NCBI GenBank assembly: GCA_021783855.1
Contig: JAJXTL010000163.1
Location: 1-5,970, forward strand
From: Pseudomonadota bacterium
GTDB lineage: Bacteria; Pseudomonadota; Gammaproteobacteria; Burkholderiales; Gallionellaceae
Length of the DNA: 5,970 nucleotides
Reading direction: 5' to 3'
Position numbers and translations under genes: made by a program. This document shows, in pieces, positions 1 to 5,970 of this stretch. Numbering within the stretch: the stretch's first letter is position 1; every line of letters starts with the position of its first letter. The notes under the pieces are model-generated. The model worked only from the letters and a program-made list of their open reading frames with translations. It was not told where the DNA came from and did not search any database.

Positions 1-1159
1 GGTATTCCAGTATCTTGCGGTTGCTGTCGATGCGCAACGGAAACCCGCCGATGATATTCTGCTTGGCGGCGACCAGTTCCTTTTCAGTCGGGCCGTTGGC
101 GACAAAATCCGCGACTGTCTTGCGCACCAGCGCCAACGCCTCATCCGCCTGTTTCTTCTTGGTTTGCAGACCGATCTGGAAAACGCCCGGCAGCTTGAGC
201 GGCATGAAATAGCTGTACATACTGTACGCGAGTCCGCGCTTTTCGCGCACCTCATTCATCAGTCGCGACACGAATCCGCCGCCACCCAGTATGTAATTGC
301 CTACATACAGCGTGAAATAGTCAGGATCGGTACGCGACATGCCGGGCTGACCGATCAGAATATGGCTCTGCGTGGCCGGATGAACGATGCGTTGTTCTGA
401 TGCCTGAATTTGCATCGTCACGGCGGGTATCTCGTCCTGCACGGTCGATACCGGCAGTTCGCCGGTCAGCTGTTGTGCAATCGCTTCGGCCTCCTTGCGC
501 GTCACATCGCCCATGATCGCCACCACCGCACGGCTAGCCACGTAGTGGGCGCGATAAAAGTCCTGCAAATCCTGATCATTGATCGACGCCACACCGGCAA
601 CATCACCGGACACAGGCAATGCATAGGGATGCTGTCCGTATACCGCTTTCTGAAAGGCGCGACCCGCGATGAATTCCGGCTTGGTCTCATTTTCTTTCAA
701 GGCGGCAATCACGCGCGTTTTTTCCCGGGCGAGAATCGCATCCGGAAACAGCGGATGTTGCAACACCCGCGCCATGATATTCAACGCCCGCTCGCGTTCC
801 GCCTCATGGCTCAGGGTACGCAAGGATACGCTCGCCATATCCTGATCGATCCCGCCGCCGAGCTGCGCGCCGATATCCGCCAGACTGCTGGAGATGACAT
901 CCTCGTTCATTCCTTCCACGCCCAGATCAAGCAGATCATGCGTCATGCTGGCCAGGCCTGATTTTTTGTCGTAACTGCTGCCCGCAGGCAACGTCACCGC
1001 CACGTCCAGCATGGGGATATCGTGATCTTCCACAAACAGCACTTTCGCGCCGCTGGCGCTCTGCCAGTGTTGAATATTGGGTGTGGCGAAGGCGATACCG
1101 GCGACACAACACAGCACGACTGCGCCTGACACCCTAAAAATACTTACTCTAACGGACAT
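1..1159 (-). CDS. Exported M16 peptidase-family protein, inactive subunit (3'-truncated by window edge)
   Basis: My reading of the minus strand from ATG at 1157-1159 gives 386 codons with no stop, so the C-terminus lies outside the window (the family usually has about 430-450 residues). Residues 1-25 form a signal peptide ending AFA before TPNIQHW, so the product should be periplasmic or envelope-bound. An AGGAG at 1169-1173 sits 9 bases before the ATG and fixes the start, which overlaps the upstream gene by 11 bases. The fold is M16: an N-terminal peptidase-like half, then the M16 C-terminal domain. Where active members have HxxEH this protein reads SMTHD (residues 71-75), so the zinc ligands and catalytic Glu are gone. 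The C-terminal domain keeps a family hallmark, EKRGLAYSMYSYF, with Arg308 and Tyr315 spaced as in the substrate-binding Arg/Tyr pair of M16 enzymes. It is probably the non-catalytic partner of the upstream gene, as in Sphingomonas SPH2681/SPH2682 and mitochondrial MPP alpha/beta. The family is certain; the substrate is unknown. Confidence 0.93.
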   Translation of the reverse strand, partial: MSVRVSIFRVSGAVVLCCVAGIAFATPNIQHWQSASGAKVLFVEDHDIPMLDVAVTLPAGSSYDKKSGLASMTHDLLDLGVEGMNEDVISSSLADIGAQLGGGIDQDMASVSLRTLSHEAERERALNIMARVLQHPLFPDAILAREKTRVIAALKENETKPEFIAGRAFQKAVYGQHPYALPVSGDVAGVASINDQDLQDFYRAHYVASRAVVAIMGDVTRKEAEAIAQQLTGELPVSTVQDEIPAVTMQIQASEQRIVHPATQSHILIGQPGMSRTDPDYFTLYVGNYILGGGGFVSRLMNEVREKRGLAYSMYSYFMPLKLPGVFQIGLQTKKKQADEALALVRKTVADFVANGPTEKELVAAKQNIIGGFPLRIDSNRKILEY

Positions 1160-2513
1160 GACTGGAATCTCCTGATTGATGCTTAGGCTTACCTGACAAG
1201 GGTTGCGGATCGAGCACGGCAACGGTCAGGTTATCGTCCTGCAAAAACAGCTGCGCAACCTCCTGCACCTGCGCTGCGGTCACCGCCTGCAATTTTTCCA
1301 GCATCAATGGAATGGCCTTTTGGCCCAGCCCTATGCTCTCCATCTGACCTATCTGCATCGCCTGATAGAACACCGAGTCGAGCTTGTACACTTCGCCTGC
1401 CATCACCTGCGCCTTGACGCGCGTAAGCTCCTGCTCGCTCACGCCGTTCTTTACAATCAGCGCAATTTCTTCACGCAGCGCCGCCTCAGTATCACTCACC
1501 GTCTTGCCCTCGCTGGGTGTCGCTTCCAGCGTAAACAGGGCAGGGCCGCGGGATGCCGAGTCATACCCTGCGCCCACATCGCTGGCAATCTGCTGCTCGC
1601 GCACCAGGTGTTTGTTTAAGCGGGCCGAGTCATTGCCGCTCAGCACGCCGGCGAGCATTTCCAGCGCATAAGGTTGCCAGTCACGCAAAGGATCAACGAG
1701 GTTGGGTGCGTGATAACTCATCACCAGCAGCGGCAGTTCGGCGGGGGCTTTCACCACCATGCGCTTGATGCCAGTCTGCGCGGGTTCGGTGTAATGTCTG
1801 CGTGCCGGTTCCAAGTGTTTGGGGATACCGCCATAGTAGCGTTGTGCCAGCGCGAACACATCGGCAGCTTTGACATCGCCTGCAATGACCAGCGTCGCGT
1901 TATTGGGCGCGTACCATTTTTTATACCACGCTCTGGCATCATTCACGGTGAGCTGTTCCAGATCGCTCATCCAGCCGATCACCGGATGCCGATAGGGATG
2001 CTCCTCGTATACCACCGCATTCATTTTTTCCTGCAACAGTGCGTGCGCATCGTCGTCGGTACGCATGCGACGCTCTTCCATCACCACTTTAATCTCTTTG
2101 GAAAATTCAGCCTCCGAGAGATTGAGGTTGTGCATCCGGTCGGACTCCAGCTTCATCGCCAGCGGCAACTTCGATGTGTGCAACTGCTGAAAATACGCAG
2201 TGTAATCGTTGCTGGTAAACGCATTTTCGCGCCCGCCTGCGGCAGCAATCAACCGTGAAAACTCACCTGCCGGAACACGTTTGGTGCCCTTGAACATCAT
2301 ATGCTCCAGCACATGCGCGACGCCCGTCTTGCCGGTGCGTTCATCCATGCTGCCGGCCTTGTACCAGATCTGCTGCACCACCACAGGCGCGCGGTGATCT
2401 TCCTTGACGACGACTTTCAGACCGTTCGCCAGCGTGCGTTCGAATACTTCGGCGCTGGCCGCTTGTTGCACCCCGAACACCAGCAGTGCCATACAAAACA
2501 CAAAATTGCGCAT
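1149..2513 (-). CDS. Exported M16 zinc metallopeptidase, catalytic subunit
   Basis: This gene encodes a 454-residue periplasmic zinc protease of the M16B (processing-peptidase-like) group, which cleaves unfolded peptides. I chose the ATG at 2511-2513 because it begins a clean signal peptide, MRNFVFCMALLVFGVQQAASA, with cleavage after ASA (residue 21). The frame stays open to a TTG at 2588, but that would put 25 extra residues in front of the signal peptide. Only a weak ribosome site (TTAGGG close to the ATG) is visible. Zinc motif HVLEH lies at residues 67-71, with Glu70 catalytic, and the third ligand is probably Glu147 in VVMEERRM. GRENAFTSNDYTAYF and YAPNNATLVIAGD are further family motifs. 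In the C-terminal domain the usual Arg/Tyr pair is replaced (about Gln308 and Ala315 in REQQIASDVGA). The next gene downstream, overlapping by 11 bases, supplies that pair, so an obligate heterodimer is likely. The physiological substrate cannot be told from the sequence. Confidence 0.95.
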   Translation of the reverse strand: MRNFVFCMALLVFGVQQAASAEVFERTLANGLKVVVKEDHRAPVVVQQIWYKAGSMDERTGKTGVAHVLEHMMFKGTKRVPAGEFSRLIAAAGGRENAFTSNDYTAYFQQLHTSKLPLAMKLESDRMHNLNLSEAEFSKEIKVVMEERRMRTDDDAHALLQEKMNAVVYEEHPYRHPVIGWMSDLEQLTVNDARAWYKKWYAPNNATLVIAGDVKAADVFALAQRYYGGIPKHLEPARRHYTEPAQTGIKRMVVKAPAELPLLVMSYHAPNLVDPLRDWQPYALEMLAGVLSGNDSARLNKHLVREQQIASDVGAGYDSASRGPALFTLEATPSEGKTVSDTEAALREEIALIVKNGVSEQELTRVKAQVMAGEVYKLDSVFYQAMQIGQMESIGLGQKAIPLMLEKLQAVTAAQVQEVAQLFLQDDNLTVAVLDPQPLSGKPKHQSGDSSHVR

Positions 2514-2613
2514 AATCCCTAACCCCAGAACGCCTAATCGGCATAAAATAACGAGCCACTCAAAGTGACCGTATATATTATGCCCCAACTCTTGCCAGCG
2601 GAACGCATCTCAA
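2514..2613. promoter_or_regulatory. Divergent intergenic region between the M16 protease pair and ftsYEX
   Basis: This 100-base gap must hold the start signals for both the leftward protease genes and the rightward ftsYEX operon unless transcription enters from outside. It has an AT-rich block at 2571-2582 (GTATATATTATG) that contains -10-like hexamers on both strands (TATTAT on plus at 2576-2581; CATAAT on minus). I could not find a convincing -35 box at the right distance on either strand. The promoter location is therefore only suggested. Confidence 0.35.
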
Positions 2614-3603
2614 ATGTTTAGTTTTCTAAAAAAGAATACGCCCGATAAAATTTCCGACGTTGTCGTCGAAAAACTCAGTTGGGTAGAGCGGCTAAAATCC
2701 GGCCTTGCGCGCACCGGCAGTCAGCTGACCGACCTGTTCAGCCGTGGCGGCAGGATAGACGACGAGTTCTACGAAGAGTTGGAAACCATCCTGATCACGG
2801 CGGACGTCGGCATGGATGCCACAAACGCGCTGTTAGCCGACCTGCGCCGCCACGTCAGGGAACACAAATTATCCGAGGCCGCTGAACTCAAGGCGGGTCT
2901 GGCACACTGCCTGCTCAAATTGCTCATGCCGTTATCCGTGCCACTGCAAGCTCACACCCACAAGCCCTTCGTCATCATGATGGTCGGCGTGAATGGCGCA
3001 GGCAAGACCACCTCCATCGGCAAGCTGGCTAAATATCTGCAATCACAGGGCTTGTCCGTACTGCTCGCAGCCGGTGACACCTTCCGCGCGGCGGCACGCG
3101 AACAGCTGATGACCTGGGGGGAGCGCAACAACGTGACGGTGATCGCACAGCAAGCCTGCCCTGAGCAAGGTCGAAGGGGCGGGGATACCGCCGCCGTGAT
3201 TTACGATGCGGTACAGGCTGCGCAGGCCAGAAAAATAGACGTAGTGCTGGCCGACACGGCCGGCAGGCTCACCACGCAGGCGCATTTGATGGAAGAAATC
3301 AAGAAAGTAAAACGCGTCATAGCCAAAGTATTGCCGGATGCGCCGCATGAAGTGCTGCTGGTGCTCGACGCCAACACCGGGCAGAATGCATTAAGTCAGG
3401 TGAAAGCCTTCGATGAGGCGCTCGGCGTGACCGGGCTGATCCTGACCAAACTGGACGGCACTGCCAAGGGCGGTGTGATCGCCGCCATAGCCCGCGCCCA
3501 CCCGATACCGGTGCGTTTCATCGGGGTCGGCGAAGGACTGGATGATTTGCGTCCGTTCAATGCTGAAGAATTTATCGAAGCCTTGCTGGGTCAGTCGTCA
3601 TGA
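2614..3603 (+). CDS. ftsY: Signal recognition particle receptor FtsY
   Basis: FtsY is the membrane-associated GTPase that docks ribosome-SRP complexes and hands nascent membrane proteins to SecYEG. The 329-residue product starts MFSFLKK, a short basic amphipathic start, and lacks the long acidic A domain of E. coli FtsY (about 500 residues). A helical N domain follows (about 15-105, containing [17 protein letters not shown]), then the NG-type GTPase domain. Its motifs are the P-loop GVNGAGKTT at 125-133, [12 protein letters not shown] at 154-165, DTAGR at 214-218, DANTGQNAL at 252-260, [10 protein letters not shown] at 278-287 and [12 protein letters not shown] at 304-315. No strong ribosome site precedes the ATG. 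The stop overlaps the ftsE start (ATGA), so the two are coupled. One oddity stands out: between VIAQ and GGDTAAV the protein carries about eight extra residues, ACPEQGRR (181-188), encoded by a dispersed-repeat-like sequence described separately. The reading frame is otherwise intact, so the protein is probably functional. Confidence 0.98.
   Translation: MFSFLKKNTPDKISDVVVEKLSWVERLKSGLARTGSQLTDLFSRGGRIDDEFYEELETILITADVGMDATNALLADLRRHVREHKLSEAAELKAGLAHCLLKLLMPLSVPLQAHTHKPFVIMMVGVNGAGKTTSIGKLAKYLQSQGLSVLLAAGDTFRAAAREQLMTWGERNNVTVIAQQACPEQGRRGGDTAAVIYDAVQAAQARKIDVVLADTAGRLTTQAHLMEEIKKVKRVIAKVLPDAPHEVLLVLDANTGQNALSQVKAFDEALGVTGLILTKLDGTAKGGVIAAIARAHPIPVRFIGVGEGLDDLRPFNAEEFIEALLGQSS
3154..3180 (+). 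repeat. REP-like short dispersed repeat inserted in frame within ftsY
   Basis: The core CCCTGAGCAAGGTCGAAGGG (3159-3178) is an imperfect inverted repeat (CCCT/AGGG ends, GAGC and GTCGA within). I recognise the pattern CCTGAGC-N-GTCGAAGG, complement CCTTCGAC...GCTCAGG, as a short repeat scattered through many bacterial genomes. It is often translated into junk peptides such as PSTSSGR or FDKLRTG; the opposite strand here reads APSTLLRAG. It corresponds to a stretch absent from E. coli FtsY, where VIAQ is followed by HTGADSASV. The likely inserted unit is 24 bases (3154-3177, eight codons). Copy number elsewhere in this genome cannot be seen from this window. Confidence 0.7.
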
Positions 3604-4313
3604 TTTCGTTCAACCAGGTCAGCAAGCGCTATCCCGGCGGTTTTGAGGCCTTGAAAAATGTCTCTTTTGAGCTTGCCAAGGGTGAAATGGCCTATCTGTC
3701 CGGCCATTCGGGTGCGGGCAAGAGCACCCTGCTCCGCCTCATCGCCGCAATCGAACGCCCCAATACGGGCGCCGTGCTGGTCAACAACCAGAACGTCAGC
3801 GCACTCAAGAGCGGCGCCCTGCCCTATCTGCGCCGCAATATCGGCATGATTTTTCAGGATCACAAGCTGCTGTTCGACCGCAGCGTGTTCGACAATGTAC
3901 AGCTTCCGCTGCAAATATGCGGCTTCGACCACAAGGAAACCGGCAAGCGCGTGCGTGCTGCACTGGATAAGGTGGGACTGCTGGGCCGCGAAAAGTCCAA
4001 CCCCATCGCCCTGTCCGGCGGAGAACAACAACGTTTGTGCATTGCACGCGCGATTGTCAACCGTCCATCCATACTGCTCGCCGACGAACCGACCGGCAAT
4101 CTGGATGCCGAATATGCGCAGGAAATAATGAACATTTTCAATTCGTTTCATCAGGTAGGCGTCACCCTGCTGATTTCTACCCACGACACCGGCATGCTGC
4201 AAAGCAACCGTGTCCGCGTGATCACCCTGAAACACGGCGAAATTCAAACCACTCCTGCGATCGCACCAGACGCTTCCGTAACGTCAACCTCAGCGGAAAC
4301 GGCAGGACAATGA
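3600..4313 (+). CDS. ftsE: Cell division ATP-binding protein FtsE
   Basis: FtsE is the cytoplasmic ATPase of the FtsEX complex, an ABC-type assembly at the division septum. It does not transport; it uses ATP to switch on periplasmic cell-wall hydrolases through FtsX. The 237-residue product has every ABC motif: Walker A GHSGAGKST (35-43), Q-loop Gln86 in MIFQDHKLL, signature LSGGEQQR (138-145), Walker B ILLADEP (158-164), D-loop GNLDA (166-170) and switch His195 in ISTHD. The start is the ATG overlapping the ftsY stop (ATGA, 3600-3603); the ftsX start overlaps its own stop in the same way. Thus ftsY, ftsE and ftsX are a translationally coupled operon. The protein is about 15 residues longer than E. 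coli FtsE because of a Ser/Thr/Ala-rich tail (about 217-237) after KHGEIQ, which looks disordered and may be dispensable. ATPases of the LolD/MacB group are similar, but the gene order settles the identity. Confidence 0.97.
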   Translation: MISFNQVSKRYPGGFEALKNVSFELAKGEMAYLSGHSGAGKSTLLRLIAAIERPNTGAVLVNNQNVSALKSGALPYLRRNIGMIFQDHKLLFDRSVFDNVQLPLQICGFDHKETGKRVRAALDKVGLLGREKSNPIALSGGEQQRLCIARAIVNRPSILLADEPTGNLDAEYAQEIMNIFNSFHQVGVTLLISTHDTGMLQSNRVRVITLKHGEIQTTPAIAPDASVTSTSAETAGQ

Positions 4314-5215
4314 GCGCACTCAGTCAGCATGCAGGTGTTGCACGTACCGCCCTGCGACGTGTATTCGCCTCCCCCGTAGCAGGGTTTCTCAATATCCTGG
4401 TGATCGGAATAGCACTCAGCCTGCCGGCCGGCATGTACGTATTGTTGCAAAACGCGCAGGGGCTGGTTGCGCAACTGTCAGGTCCGCCACAAATCAGCCT
4501 GTTCCTGACGCTGGACACCACCGCGGATAATATTGCCCAGCTGCGCCGGCAGTTGGCGCGGAACAACGCCATCGGCAAGCTTGAGTTTGTCTCCCGTGCA
4601 GACGCACTTGAAAAACTCGGGCAAAGCAATGGTCTGGCCGATGTCATAGCCGGGCTTGAGAGCAACCCGTTACCGGATGCATTTGTCATCACGCCAAAAA
4701 TCACCGCTGCCAGGTCGCTGGAGACGCTACGCGACGAGCTTCAAAAACTGCCCTATATCGAGCTTGCGCAACTTGATTCGGCATGGGCCTACAAGCTTGA
4801 AGCCATCCTTGAATTCGCCCGCATCATGGTGCTTATACTGACCGTTTTGCTCAGTCTCGCCCTGATCGCCATCACCTTCAATACCATCCGCCTGCAAATC
4901 ATGACTCAGCGCGACGAAATCATGGTTGCCAAACTGATAGGCGCCACGAATACATTTATACGACGGCCTTTTCTGTACTTTGGTGCGATGCAAGGATTGC
5001 TGGGCGGCATTACCGCATGGCTGATCATCGCACTGAGTCTCTATCTGTTGAAACAGCCTCTGGCTACGCTGTCGCAACTCTACGCCAGTAACTTCAGCTT
5101 GCGACCGCTCAGCTTAAGCGACAGTTTTTCGCTCATGCTGTTCTCGATGTATCTGGGATGGCTGGGCGCCTGGCTGTCAGTTGCCCGCCACTTATCGCGT
5201 ATAGAACCGCAATGA
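4310..5215 (+). CDS. ftsX: Cell division protein FtsX
   Basis: FtsX is the inner-membrane partner of FtsE; its periplasmic domain recruits and activates murein-hydrolase activators (EnvC in E. coli). The 301-residue product has a short cytoplasmic N-terminus, TM1 at about 27-47 (FLNILVIGIALSLPAGMYVLL) and a periplasmic domain at about 50-168. Then come TM2 at about 172-194 (IMVLILTVLLSLALIAITF), a cytoplasmic loop with the family pattern RDEIMVAKLIGAT (201-213), TM3 at about 222-247 and TM4 at about 272-292. This is the standard four-helix FtsX layout. It is shorter than E. coli FtsX (about 350), mostly because the N-terminal cytoplasmic part is short. The ATG at 4310 overlaps the ftsE stop (ATGA) and has AGGA just upstream. 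The frame is open further upstream, but that stretch lies within ftsE in another frame and is low-complexity shadow sequence. Confidence 0.96.
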   Translation: MSALSQHAGVARTALRRVFASPVAGFLNILVIGIALSLPAGMYVLLQNAQGLVAQLSGPPQISLFLTLDTTADNIAQLRRQLARNNAIGKLEFVSRADALEKLGQSNGLADVIAGLESNPLPDAFVITPKITAARSLETLRDELQKLPYIELAQLDSAWAYKLEAILEFARIMVLILTVLLSLALIAITFNTIRLQIMTQRDEIMVAKLIGATNTFIRRPFLYFGAMQGLLGGITAWLIIALSLYLLKQPLATLSQLYASNFSLRPLSLSDSFSLMLFSMYLGWLGAWLSVARHLSRIEPQ

Positions 5216-5216
5216 A

Positions 5217-5243
5217 TTTCGCCTGCGCGGGCGGCGCACGAAA
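5217..5243 (+). terminator. Hairpin immediately after ftsX
   Basis: One base after the ftsX stop, TTTCG (5217-5221) and CGAAA (5239-5243) can pair, enclosing TGCGC (5224-5228) and GCGCA (5234-5238) around a GGGCG loop, with CC bulged on the left. This gives ten base pairs. No run of T follows, so it is not a classic intrinsic terminator. It may instead protect the 3' end of the ftsYEX transcript or act with Rho. Confidence 0.35.
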
Positions 5244-5248
5244 ACCGC

Positions 5249-5285
5249 TTGACACGCTGATATTTTTTCAGAATCATGGCATAAT
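5249..5285 (+). promoter_or_regulatory. Sigma-70-type promoter for the small membrane protein gene
   Basis: A perfect -35 TTGACA lies at 5249-5254. At the ideal 17-base spacing comes AATCAT (5272-5277, 4 of 6 matches). A better hexamer, CATAAT (5280-5285, 5 of 6), is preceded by TGG as in an extended -10 promoter, but it lies 25 bases from the -35. Either reading places transcription start about 35-50 bases before the ATG at 5331. The presence of a promoter is likely; the exact -10 is uncertain. Confidence 0.55.
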
Positions 5286-5318
5286 TCGCGTCACCAGCAG
5301 AACGATTGACCACTTACA

Positions 5319-5324
5319 AGGGAG
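5319..5324 (+). promoter_or_regulatory. Ribosome binding site deciding the start of the 66-residue protein
   Basis: AGGGAG lies 6 bases before the ATG at 5331. An in-frame TTG at 5328 would be only 3 bases away, so the ATG is preferred. Confidence 0.75.
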
Positions 5325-5330
5325 AAATTG

Positions 5331-5531
5331 ATGAATAAGACGGAAACAGCGGAAAAACCAGGTTGCAAAGCTCTCGTAGTACCTATCCTTTTTTCTATAG
5401 CACTGTGGATAGTGTCGGGCTTTTTCCTGAGCAAGCAACTTGGCATCATCGGCGTCATTATCAGCATCTGGATCGCCGGCATGGCGGCAGGCAAGGTGAT
5501 GAACTCGGAGTGTCCTCTGCCGCACGAATAA
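5331..5531 (+). CDS. Small two-helix membrane protein of unknown function
   Basis: I do not recognise this 66-residue protein. It starts at an ATG with a strong ribosome site and ends at TAA (5529-5531). A short hydrophilic N-terminus (MNKTETAEKPGCK) is followed by two hydrophobic stretches, about 14-34 and 37-56, joined by a very short turn (SKQLG). This makes a helical hairpin in the inner membrane. Lysines at both ends (K9, K13, K55) suggest both termini face the cytoplasm. The second helix is rich in small residues (GIIGVI, AGMAAG), which favours helix packing or self-assembly. One cysteine lies near each end (Cys12, Cys61), so both are predicted on the same face of the membrane. It has its own promoter-like sequence and a hairpin on either side, so it is probably its own transcription unit between ftsX and rpoH. 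That it is a real gene is supported by promoter, ribosome site and coherent membrane pattern; its role is unknown. Confidence 0.8.
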   Translation: MNKTETAEKPGCKALVVPILFSIALWIVSGFFLSKQLGIIGVIISIWIAGMAAGKVMNSECPLPHE

Positions 5532-5540
5532 TCGACCTGA

Positions 5541-5559
5541 CTGCGCGCAAAGCGTGCGG
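5541..5559 (+). terminator. GC-rich hairpin after the small membrane protein gene
   Basis: CTGCGCGC (5541-5548) pairs with GCGTGCGG (5552-5559), including G-T wobbles, around an AAA loop, starting ten bases after the stop codon. No T-run follows, so it is at most a Rho-assisted or 3'-end-stabilising structure. The rest of 5532-5715 holds no open reading frame that I would call. Confidence 0.3.
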
Positions 5560-5653
5560 AGCGGCAGCCGGCCTGATACTTAACCTTGCCCAAGTGCAAC
5601 GCTGTTAAATGGGCCGTCTTCCGTCTGGCGAGTCCGTTTTTCCCGGCCTTAAT

Positions 5654-5680
5654 GAACCTAATTCAACTTTAGAACTCTTA
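5654..5680 (+). promoter_or_regulatory. Possible sigma-E (RpoE)-type promoter for rpoH
   Basis: GAACCT (5654-5659) differs by one base from the envelope-stress -35 GAACTT. Exactly 16 bases later comes TCTTA (5676-5680), one base from the -10 TCTGA. This is the spacing of the sigma-E promoter P3 of E. coli rpoH. Transcription would begin near 5686-5688, leaving about a 30-base leader. The region is AT-rich, so a chance match is possible. Confidence 0.35.
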
Positions 5681-5701
5681 GATCGTCAGTATTAAATTCC
5701 T

Positions 5702-5707
5702 AGGAGA
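5702..5707 (+). promoter_or_regulatory. Ribosome binding site of rpoH
   Basis: AGGAGA lies 8 bases before the ATG at 5716, an optimal arrangement that fixes the rpoH start. Confidence 0.8.
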
Positions 5708-5715
5708 CAATAACT

Positions 5716-5970
5716 ATGAATTACAGCCTCACCCTGCCCTCTGCCGTTGGCAGTCTGGACAGCTATATCAGTCTGGTCAAGCGATATGCGCTGCTGACGC
5801 AAGAGGAAGAACTTGCGCTGGCAACCCGTTTTCGCGATGAGAACGACCTGGATGCCGCGCGTCAACTGGTGTTATCTCACCTGCGTGTGGTTGTCAGCGT
5901 GGCGCGCGGCTATGCAGGATACGGCCTGCCCCAGGCCGACCTGATTCAGGAGGGCAATATCGGCCTGATG
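5716..5970 (+). CDS. rpoH: RNA polymerase heat-shock sigma factor RpoH (sigma-32), 5' part only
   Basis: RpoH directs RNA polymerase to heat-shock genes (chaperones and proteases). Only the first 85 codons are in the window; the full protein is normally about 285 residues. My translation starts [18 protein letters not shown], a region 1.2 start typical of RpoH. It continues through [15 protein letters not shown] into region 2.1, [32 protein letters not shown]. The stretch [18 protein letters not shown] is the RpoH hallmark and separates it from RpoD and RpoS. The position after ftsYEX also matches E. coli. A separate leader of about 180 bases precedes it, with a possible sigma-E promoter, so it is probably transcribed on its own. 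In E. coli, rpoH translation is also controlled by a thermosensitive mRNA fold within the coding start; I could not model that here. Confidence 0.97.
   Translation, partial: MNYSLTLPSAVGSLDSYISLVKRYALLTQEEELALATRFRDENDLDAARQLVLSHLRVVVSVARGYAGYGLPQADLIQEGNIGLM

Noticed and set aside
410..961. 183-codon plus-strand open frame opposite the inactive M16 gene
   Set aside because: The sequence is rich in His, Arg and Gln without domain motifs, and the minus strand encodes a recognisable M16 protein.
1108..1112. Lipoprotein signal in the inactive M16 protein (VLCC near residues 15-18)
   Set aside because: The residues before either cysteine (Leu or Cys at -1) do not fit a lipobox, whereas a normal cleavage site AFA follows at residue 25.
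2514..2588. N-terminal extension of the catalytic M16 protein from a TTG at 2588
   Set aside because: It would place 25 residues before a complete signal peptide and run through the likely promoter region of ftsYEX. The ATG at 2513 gives a standard exported protein.
3591..4247. 218-codon open frame on the minus strand opposite ftsE
   Set aside because: It lies wholly antisense to a clearly conserved ATPase, has no family motif that I recognise, and is a codon-bias shadow.
4037..4309. 91-codon upstream extension of the ftsX frame
   Set aside because: It overlaps ftsE in a different frame, contains no FtsX-like sequence, and the ATGA junction at 4310 is the conventional coupled start.
5580..5608. 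TTAAC...GTTAA inverted repeat as an operator before rpoH
   Set aside because: The arms are only five bases with no further symmetry in the 19-base spacer, which is easily expected by chance.
5668..5695. Sigma-70 promoter for rpoH (TTTAGA-N16-TATTAA)
   Set aside because: Both boxes match only 4 of 6, and transcription would start on or next to the ribosome binding site, leaving almost no leader.

Overview
The window looks like chromosomal DNA from a betaproteobacterium, probably a Nitrosomonadales/Gallionella-type lineage; that finer placement is an inference from protein style and moderate GC, not from a search. It is dense, conserved housekeeping sequence with no phage, transposase, CRISPR, tRNA or rRNA signature. 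The order ftsY-ftsE-ftsX-rpoH is the same as in Escherichia coli and many other Proteobacteria.

Layout. Positions 1-2513 on the minus strand hold two overlapping genes for exported M16 (pitrilysin/mitochondrial processing peptidase-like) proteins. The first transcribed (1149-2513) has the zinc motif HVLEH. The second (1159 down to the window edge, incomplete) has lost that motif but keeps the substrate-binding Arg/Tyr pair that its partner lacks, so the two probably form one heterodimeric protease. About 100 bases (2514-2613) separate them from the divergent ftsYEX operon. On the plus strand, ftsY (signal recognition particle receptor), ftsE (ATPase) and ftsX (membrane partner) overlap by ATGA junctions and are surely co-translated. 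A hairpin follows ftsX. Next come a promoter-like sequence and a 66-residue two-helix membrane protein that I do not recognise (5331-5531), then a 184-base gap with a possible envelope-stress (sigma-E-type) promoter, then the start of rpoH (heat-shock sigma factor), cut by the window end.

Together the genes deal with delivering proteins to the membrane (FtsY), controlling cell-wall hydrolysis at division (FtsEX), periplasmic proteolysis (M16 pair) and the heat-shock response (RpoH).

The most unusual feature is inside ftsY: an in-frame insertion of about 24 bases (around 3154-3177) that matches a common dispersed short repeat (CCCTGAGC...TCGAAGGG) and adds about eight residues to the GTPase domain of this normally essential protein. 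The next most interesting items are the complementary active sites of the M16 pair and the unrecognised small membrane gene between ftsX and rpoH. I found no clearly new multi-gene system.
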